A stretch of 44,893 nucleotides of DNA, from positions 1-44,893 of IMG/VR virus record IMGVR_UViG_3300020205_002110. One strand, given 5' to 3'. Below the pieces are notes generated by a model that made no database searches, was not told the DNA's origin, and saw only the letters and a program-made list of their open reading frames with translations. This DNA is from a virus. Each line of letters opens with the position of its first letter. Position 1 is the stretch's first letter. Below, piece after piece: positions 38,902 through 44,893 of the stretch. The position numbers and the translations under genes were made by a program.

Positions 38902-41900
38902 GCACGATCAACAAGCCGCCATTCGATCCAATCACTGGACGCCCGCTCCTCATGCCTGCGGAACCGATGCTCAATGAGGTTGCGCCTCAGATGGATGTCG
39001 GCGGCGCAATAAACCGCGCAGCCAGTAGAGCTTCTGATCCAACATCGCCATCGTTCAATCCATACATGGCGCAGAAGGAGTTGGAGGCGGTTGGAACGGC
39101 GATGTCAAGCAGTTCTGACGCTGCTGATCGTCGCCTTAAGGAATCGCAGGGCATCTACGAGCCGACTCCGGAGGATGCTAAATACAAAGTTGGCGGAACC
39201 GCTGGCGGAATTGACGCTGAATCATGGATCAAGCGTCAGCAGAAACTTCCTAGCGGTCCTCGCGGCTATTCGGCTGATCGCAACATCGATGACTTTGTCG
39301 ATTATTATTCGCAGAACCTCGACACGCTGTCTCAGCCAGACATGCAGTCGGTCATTGCAGATCGGAATAAACGCGAAAAAATGCGGACGGATCCGAATGC
39401 GTTTGAGCGCATATTTACGGATCCGCGCACTGGTCAAAGTCTTGGCGATGAAGGTCTTGTTGTTCGCAGCAACGAATCGCTCTCGCAAGAAACGCAAGGC
39501 GTGATGCAATTTCTTGATCTCAAGAGTGCAGTCCGCAAGCGAGTTGATCAGCAGAAGGCAATTGACCGAGGAGAATGGGGAGCATGGGTCAATCGAGAAC
39601 TTGAAAAAAAGTCCATCGATATCCAGCGCACCGGAGGATCGGGGAAACTGCGTGGCGTTGCACTTTCTGTGCCAACGGGCGTACTGAGCGGACTTCAGTC
39701 GATTAGTGGATTTGCATCCCTGCTCGGCAGCGGACTTGAGTCATGGTCCGAGGACATCTTCGGCTTTCAAACAGGAACAACCGGAGAAGCGGCGTCTACC
39801 TTCTTTAACAACTTTTCTGGAGTGCTTGAGCTTGGCAAGCAGTCGATGACAGGATCGACTGATCAGACCGTGCAGGTCTTGAATGCAATGGGCGATGGCG
39901 CAGGACAACTTGCCGTTTCGCTTGGTCTTGCAATTATGACCGGAGGAACTGGCGCACTCCCAATGTTCCTCGGAAGCGCAGGCGCACAGGCGGCAGGTGG
40001 CGCATACAACTCGTCGTATCGTCAGGCACTCCAACTTGGATATGACGACGAAGGAGCGCGGGCAATTGCGTCAGTCGATGCAAGCCTCTACGGCATTGCA
40101 TCAACCGTGCTTCAGATGATTCCCGGTCACGCGCTGCTTGGAAAGGCAGAGCAAGCTGCTGCACAGACCCTAGCGCGAGCCGCAGTCGCCGCGTCGGTCA
40201 AGAAATTGAGCAGCAATTCCGTGATCATTAGGAAGGTCGCTGCGGGAGCGTTTGCTGAAGGTTTCCAGGAAGTTGCGGAAGACGCGCTCGGAACCCTTGT
40301 GCAAATTGCCGCATGGGATGCTTCTGGCGGAGATCCTCTTAAACGAGCACAGGTCTACCGCGACCTGACAAGCGATAATGAGGACATTAAAACTGAGGCT
40401 TGGAATCAGGTCATCACTCAGTTTTTGGGCAATCTCCTTGGAGGAGCGGGCGGCGGTGGCGTTGCAGGGCGCATTGTTGCGGCAACAGATCTTTCGCAGT
40501 ACCGGCAGGAGATGACTAGCCGCGAGCGCGCGTGGAAGGCTTTCGAGCAGGGCATCAAGGAGAGCGGAGCATTTACCCGTGGCAATGCCACAGATCTCTC
40601 TCAGCAGCAACTTGAAGATGCAGCACGCGGCAAATCGGTTGGAGACACGACTGAGGTCGATACCAGCGCGGGAGCAACTACCCTGCGCGTCAGGCCGCAA
40701 GATGCAATTACGGAACTCAAGCGTCGTGGACTTGCTGTTCCATCCGATGCTGTTTCCATTCCTGCGGAGCCTTCGCCGGCAGCGGTCAAGAAATCCTTGA
40801 CACCTGGCGTACCAGCGGCAGGAACGCGATCAATCCTTGATGGCGTTGAACTTGTCGATCGAAAGACGAAGACACCGATCAAGATCGAGAACGGTGGCAT
40901 TGATGCAGCGAAACTTGCTGCGCTTGATGATGCAGAGATCGACAAGCTTGTTGGGTTGAACCCAACTGCGGTCCAGATGATCCTTGCCACCGCAGGTCTT
41001 GCTCCAACTGCGGCCAACATCGGGCGACTCTTCTCCGACCCTAAGTTGTCGGCTGCAATGGCGGCTGTCCTCGGCGACAACGCAAAGCGGTCCGAACTGG
41101 TTGCCAAGTTGATGCGAGCATCGGCAAAGGCTGGTGGATACTCCGCTCCCAAGACGGCGCCTGCGGCACTTACCCCAGAAGAGCAGAAGCGCCTTGACGA
41201 GATCGACGGCATGCTTGCCGATGAGACGAAGCGTCCAAAGGGCGCAGATCTCCTCAAGATGCTCAAGGAGCGTCAGGAACTGTTCTCGCGCAAGGTCTTC
41301 GGAACTAAGGACGAGGATCTTGATCCCCTGTCTCCGTACGAAATCGAGCAGTTAAGGTTGAAGAAGGCTGCGTTTGCCAGTTCGATTGTAGTTGACGCTA
41401 AGGACAAGGAGCGCCTGAAGACTGAGATCGACATGCTTGAGCGCCGCTCGCGCAGCGCCAAGAAGTTTACTGCTCCAGCCCTGCCAACGGTCACTCCAGT
41501 CCCCACCGGCAAACCGCTTACAGAGGGAGAGAAACGCCGTCTCAAGGAGATCGCAACTGCCCTGACAGATGGCAGGCCGATGAAGGCAGAGCAGCGCATC
41601 AAGTGGGAGGAAGAGTTCAAGCGCCTCAAGGAACGCGAGGGCATTGCGGCTCCCGCGCCCGCGCCAGCCCCTACGCCCGCTCCCACTCCTGCACCGGCAG
41701 CTCCTACAAAGCCAGAGGACCTCAAACCTCTGAGTCCGTATGAGAAGCAGCAGTTGGAGTTGAAGAAGCGAGCCTTCTTTGCCCCAACGGCAACCGCAGC
41801 CGACAAGACTCGACTTCAGAAAGAGATCGACGAACTGACGGCTCGTCTTGCGGCCACAAAGCCGTACGAGGCGCCACCGCTTCCAAAGGTCACTCCGGCT

Positions 41901-44893
41901 ACCACTGGGAAGCCACTCACCAACACCGAGAAGGATCAACTCGCTCGTCTTGAGACTGGCCTGACAGATGGCAGGCCGATGTCTCCTGAGTCGCGTGTCA
42001 AGATGGAGACCAAGTGGTCGGACTTGAAGTCGCGAGAGGGAATTGCTCCTACGGCCAAGCCTGCTCCGGCAACTCCTACTCCTACCGCAACTCCTACAGC
42101 CCCAACGGCTGCCCCTGCGGCCCCTGCGCCTGCGTCCACTCCAGAACCAGCCCCATCCCCAGAGCCTGCCCCTGAGCCTGCGCCTACGGGCACAGAGCCT
42201 GCGCCTACGACAGAGCCAGCCCCTGAGCCTGCGGCGACTCCTCGTGACCTGTGGGCGGAAATCACGGAAGAGCGCAATCGCACAGGCAAGCAGCCACCTG
42301 TTTTCATTGCCGAGCTGATCGGACAGGATCCTGATTCGATCGATTTTACTTTCCTTACTTATGGTGACGCGTTGAGGGCGCTCATCAACAAGCTTGCAGA
42401 CAACGAAGCGTTTACTCGCGACGAATGGAACGCCTCGACCTTTGACCCCATTGGCCTCGATCTGATGGTTGGTCTTGGCTACATCAGGGACAACGGAGAC
42501 GGAACCTATTCGACCTATGGAATGTCCGGTGGAACTTCCGCTGAACCGGCTGCTCCCACTACTCCTCCAGAGGCTCCTACTGCACCCAAGCCCGTGGCCC
42601 CTGCGCCAACTCCAAAGAAGCCAGCCGCTACCGCAGTCGCGATGATGGCAAGGCGTCGAAACCGGATCAAGTCCATTGCAAGCATGCTGTTTGGTATTGA
42701 GCCAAATGGAACAGGGATAATGCTTCTTACGGGCCGTTTTTCTAAGGCTGGTGTAGTAAATGGCATGAGCAGCCTTCTGGGCCAATCATGGGCGCGGCTC
42801 CTGTCGCATACTCCACCAAGTGAATTGCTTGTTCAAGCTGCAGACAAGGCTGCGACTATTGCAGGACTTGCGGATAGAAAATTCCTCGTGTCTTTGTATG
42901 CCATAGATCATAGGAACTACGGAAAGCACGACCACGCCATCTACAACCAGTTGACTGAAGCTGAACGCGCAGCCTTAATTGACACTGGGTTTTTTGAGAT
43001 CTATGAAGACGCAAAGGGATTTCGCATTGCTCTTGCTCCAATATCAGTAACAGACATCATGCAGGCTCAGGCATATGGTGCGGTGGTCGCCGCAAATGCT
43101 GCAACTGTTGACAAGGACGCAGATCCTGAAGCAGCGTTTGCCGGTCCAAGAATGCCGACGACTGCAAACGCTGATCTTCCTTCTGCAAAGTGGAAAAAGC
43201 GGAGCGCGAAGTCAAGGACTGCTCCTCCTCGACCAGCAACTACGCTTTTCACAATTGTGAAATGGACAACATCGTTGATGGTTGGCGCATCTGGTGCAAG
43301 GCATTCATTGCGTTCATCAACCGACACAAAGCCAGGCGATCTTGGATACATCGAGAACGATCAGAAAAAGTTGACTGTGGAGCAAATTGGCAATGCCGCA
43401 AGGGCGGCACAATTGTTTCTTGCTCGTGGAACCAAGGACAATGCTTCTCCAGGACATTATTTAATTACTCCTTATACGGAAGCACCAAATTTTGCACATG
43501 AAGGACAAGCCAACATTGGTCGGCTTGCAAGTATGACTGGAGATCAGCAAAGATTTGCCGATCCAAAGGTACTTGCAGACCAATTTGGCTTTAATCCAGA
43601 CGAGAACCCAATCACGCACGCCAATGAAAATGGCGTCATTGTGCTGGAGAGCACTCGTTCTCCTGACAGTAGGTGGGCAGGCGCGTTTATGAACGGTATG
43701 TCAATGAACATGCGCATGAAGGAGGTTGTCGCTTCGGATGGAACAAAGTCATATGTTGTGTCCGATGTTGCAGCCGATATCCCGCTTCAGGAAGGAGAGT
43801 TTTACCTGAACATGCCAGTAATTCAGTATTCCAATAATGTCAATAGGTCAGCAGGTGCAGGAAGGGGAACAGACGCCGAACGCGCTGGAATTCTTGACAC
43901 CATCTATCACGAAATGTGGCATGCCCTGTTGCTAGGCATCCAAGCTGATGATAAGGGTAATTACGACAATATTACAAATGCAAACCACGCGGCCATTCTT
44001 GACAAGTTGCACAAGGCATCTCCAGAGTTGTACGACTTGATTATGCGACAACTAGACCCAGGCTTGACGCGGGATGGATATTCGCGTGAGAGCATGAATA
44101 AAGAGCGCGCGGTCCGTATTGCCTCAAAGATTTCGACGCTAATCCTGTCGGATCCACGGGAACTTCACATTGTCCTCAAGACGATTGTTGATGAGGCCAA
44201 GGCACGCAATGCATCTGGCGTCACATTTGAGTGGATCATTGCATCGATGAACGCTGCAACTGAATTGATGATGTCTGTTGCAAAGCGTTTTGGAGGCGCT
44301 GAATTTGTATCGTCTGCGGTTGGTCGTGCAAACGATGCACTTGAAACACTTGGATTTCCGGCTTCAATTATTGCAGCGGATAAAAAGACCTTTTCATCCC
44401 TTGCTCTTGCATCTCTTGTTGCAGATCCAGAAAGCGCGCAAGCGGCTGGAAACCGCATGGCAATGATGGCCGCAGAACTGCGCCTTTTGATCAACACAGG
44501 ATCTAAAGAATACATTGGCAAAATGCGCCCCGGTACGCCTTTTGATGTTGAGATCGGTAGGGCAATGCTCTCGCTTGCAGGCAAAACGGGCAAGCCAGAC
44601 GAGGCTCTTGACGCGCTTGTTGATTTTATTCTTGCGGCAAACGAATCATTCCGACCGCTTGCTCTTGCAACTGCAATGCGTAGCGGACTTCAGAATACGA
44701 CAAAGCCAACCATTGATCCCGGAGTACCGGCCGCAACGACTAGACCTGTAGAAAATGTGGCAGAGCCGTTGTTTGAGGCGCTTGTGATTGGAAACGACAT
44801 TGATGACAGGGCAGAGATAATTGACGGACCTTCTGACACGGTCACCGTCATGCAGTTGCCTCGCCAAATTCCGTCCAAGTCGATGGCAGGAAA
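38898..44893 (+). CDS. Giant multidomain (polyvalent-type) virion protein, 5' part, residues 1 to about 1999 of 3902
   Basis: Codon-by-codon translation from ATG 38,898 is open to the end of the window and continues in frame at base 2 (see 1-5,812). The whole product is 3,902 residues, over 400 kDa. The start overlaps the stop of the upstream gene (ATGA). In order, this part has: a polar N-terminus; Gly/Ala-rich hydrophobic stretches at about 250-285 and 335-370 that could insert in or cross a membrane; a charged helical part; two copies of a Lys/Glu-rich module (about 811-918 and 945-1050); Pro/Ala/Thr/Glu linkers near 1050-1115 and 1210-1240; and HEMWH at 1671-1675 (43,908-43,922). HExxH is the zinc-binding motif of metallopeptidases. 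By size and position it resembles giant internal-virion or 'polyvalent' proteins that phages inject with their DNA. That role, and the protease activity, are inferred. Confidence 0.85.
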   Translation, partial: MSTINKPPFDPITGRPLLMPAEPMLNEVAPQMDVGGAINRAASRASDPTSPSFNPYMAQKELEAVGTAMSSSSDAADRRLKESQGIYEPTPEDAKYKVGGTAGGIDAESWIKRQQKLPSGPRGYSADRNIDDFVDYYSQNLDTLSQPDMQSVIADRNKREKMRTDPNAFERIFTDPRTGQSLGDEGLVVRSNESLSQETQGVMQFLDLKSAVRKRVDQQKAIDRGEWGAWVNRELEKKSIDIQRTGGSGKLRGVALSVPTGVLSGLQSISGFASLLGSGLESWSEDIFGFQTGTTGEAASTFFNNFSGVLELGKQSMTGSTDQTVQVLNAMGDGAGQLAVSLGLAIMTGGTGALPMFLGSAGAQAAGGAYNSSYRQALQLGYDDEGARAIASVDASLYGIASTVLQMIPGHALLGKAEQAAAQTLARAAVAASVKKLSSNSVIIRKVAAGAFAEGFQEVAEDALGTLVQIAAWDASGGDPLKRAQVYRDLTSDNEDIKTEAWNQVITQFLGNLLGGAGGGGVAGRIVAATDLSQYRQEMTSRERAWKAFEQGIKESGAFTRGNATDLSQQQLEDAARGKSVGDTTEVDTSAGATTLRVRPQDAITELKRRGLAVPSDAVSIPAEPSPAAVKKSLTPGVPAAGTRSILDGVELVDRKTKTPIKIENGGIDAAKLAALDDAEIDKLVGLNPTAVQMILATAGLAPTAANIGRLFSDPKLSAAMAAVLGDNAKRSELVAKLMRASAKAGGYSAPKTAPAALTPEEQKRLDEIDGMLADETKRPKGADLLKMLKERQELFSRKVFGTKDEDLDPLSPYEIEQLRLKKAAFASSIVVDAKDKERLKTEIDMLERRSRSAKKFTAPALPTVTPVPTGKPLTEGEKRRLKEIATALTDGRPMKAEQRIKWEEEFKRLKEREGIAAPAPAPAPTPAPTPAPAAPTKPEDLKPLSPYEKQQLELKKRAFFAPTATAADKTRLQKEIDELTARLAATKPYEAPPLPKVTPATTGKPLTNTEKDQLARLETGLTDGRPMSPESRVKMETKWSDLKSREGIAPTAKPAPATPTPTATPTAPTAAPAAPAPASTPEPAPSPEPAPEPAPTGTEPAPTTEPAPEPAATPRDLWAEITEERNRTGKQPPVFIAELIGQDPDSIDFTFLTYGDALRALINKLADNEAFTRDEWNASTFDPIGLDLMVGLGYIRDNGDGTYSTYGMSGGTSAEPAAPTTPPEAPTAPKPVAPAPTPKKPAATAVAMMARRRNRIKSIASMLFGIEPNGTGIMLLTGRFSKAGVVNGMSSLLGQSWARLLSHTPPSELLVQAADKAATIAGLADRKFLVSLYAIDHRNYGKHDHAIYNQLTEAERAALIDTGFFEIYEDAKGFRIALAPISVTDIMQAQAYGAVVAANAATVDKDADPEAAFAGPRMPTTANADLPSAKWKKRSAKSRTAPPRPATTLFTIVKWTTSLMVGASGARHSLRSSTDTKPGDLGYIENDQKKLTVEQIGNAARAAQLFLARGTKDNASPGHYLITPYTEAPNFAHEGQANIGRLASMTGDQQRFADPKVLADQFGFNPDENPITHANENGVIVLESTRSPDSRWAGAFMNGMSMNMRMKEVVASDGTKSYVVSDVAADIPLQEGEFYLNMPVIQYSNNVNRSAGAGRGTDAERAGILDTIYHEMWHALLLGIQADDKGNYDNITNANHAAILDKLHKASPELYDLIMRQLDPGLTRDGYSRESMNKERAVRIASKISTLILSDPRELHIVLKTIVDEAKARNASGVTFEWIIASMNAATELMMSVAKRFGGAEFVSSAVGRANDALETLGFPASIIAADKKTFSSLALASLVADPESAQAAGNRMAMMAAELRLLINTGSKEYIGKMRPGTPFDVEIGRAMLSLAGKTGKPDEALDALVDFILAANESFRPLALATAMRSGLQNTTKPTIDPGVPAATTRPVENVAEPLFEALVIGNDIDDRAEIIDGPSDTVTVMQLPRQIPSKSMAG
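41328..42050 (+). repeat. Duplicated module inside the giant gene (two units, 402-nt period)
   Basis: Unit 1 begins LSPYEIEQLRLKKAAF (41,328, residue 811) and unit 2 begins LSPYEKQQLELKKRAFF (41,730, residue 945). Both go on through a TGKPLT segment and L-TDGRPM to REGIA, ending near 41,650 and 42,050. The units are separated by a Pro/Ala/Thr linker and a longer one follows. The sequence is Lys/Glu-rich and probably helical. The offset is 134 codons, so the copy is in frame. The DNA coding L-TDGRP contains a one-mismatch version of the genome's CCTGCCA-NN-TGGCAGG palindrome in each unit. Confidence 0.85.
44795..44893. repeat. Terminal direct repeat, right copy
   Basis: Exact second copy of bases 1-99. 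Removing one copy gives a 44,794-bp unit. It lies inside the giant gene, so the physical DNA ends of the virion, if fixed, are probably elsewhere. Confidence 0.95.

Overview
The window is the complete, circularly closing assembly of a tailed double-stranded DNA bacteriophage (Caudoviricetes). The evidence is a terminase large subunit, portal, candidate scaffold and HK97-type major capsid protein, together with a phage replication/recombination set and a holin-like gene. The first 99 bases are repeated exactly as the last 99, so the unique circle or terminally redundant unit is 44,794 bp. The host cannot be named from sequence. No integrase, rRNA or tRNA was recognised. No DNA polymerase and no recognisable endolysin were found, so replication probably borrows the host polymerase. 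The very large proteins of internal-virion type and the lack of an obvious tape measure or tail sheath favour a short-tailed (podovirus-like) particle; this is inference.

Layout. (1) 38,898 to the end, continued from 1 to 5,812: one uninterrupted reading frame of 3,902 codons across the contig join. It encodes a giant multidomain protein with an HExxH zinc-protease motif and takes about 26% of the genome. A 51-residue ribbon-helix-helix protein follows it, then a bidirectional terminator (5,969-5,996). (2) 6,024-13,345, minus strand: the head and packaging block, read terminase, portal, small conserved protein, scaffold, capsid, decoration-like protein. (3) 13,346-18,760: a visibly GC-richer island, plus strand. 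It carries a MoxR/CobS-type AAA+ ATPase, a protein with a long acidic low-complexity tail, a stand-alone VWA protein, an unknown protein, a small membrane protein and a sigma-region-4-like helix-turn-helix protein. (4) 18,764-28,379, plus strand: early/replication genes behind a near-consensus sigma-70 promoter. They include a Cro-like regulator, a Cas4/AddB-like Fe-S nuclease, a PP-loop PAPS-reductase-like enzyme, a Bet/RecT annealing protein, an SF2 helicase, a cytosine-C5 methyltransferase, a TOPRIM primase and a RusA-like resolvase. (5) 28,380-28,520: a series of hairpins ending in an intrinsic terminator, a candidate structured RNA. (6) 28,836-35,777, plus strand: holin-like, lipoprotein and small virion/tail genes, including a strikingly cysteine-rich protein. 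(7) 35,860-38,901: a 1,013-residue proline-rich protein directly upstream of the giant gene.

Five copies of a palindrome, CCTGCCA-NN-TGGCAG(G), sit mostly at the borders of these blocks, with two one-mismatch versions inside the giant gene. They look like a genome-wide regulatory or structural signal. The least explained parts of the genome are the giant protein, the GC-rich AAA+/acidic-protein/VWA island, the palindrome family, the cysteine-rich protein and the structured RNA.
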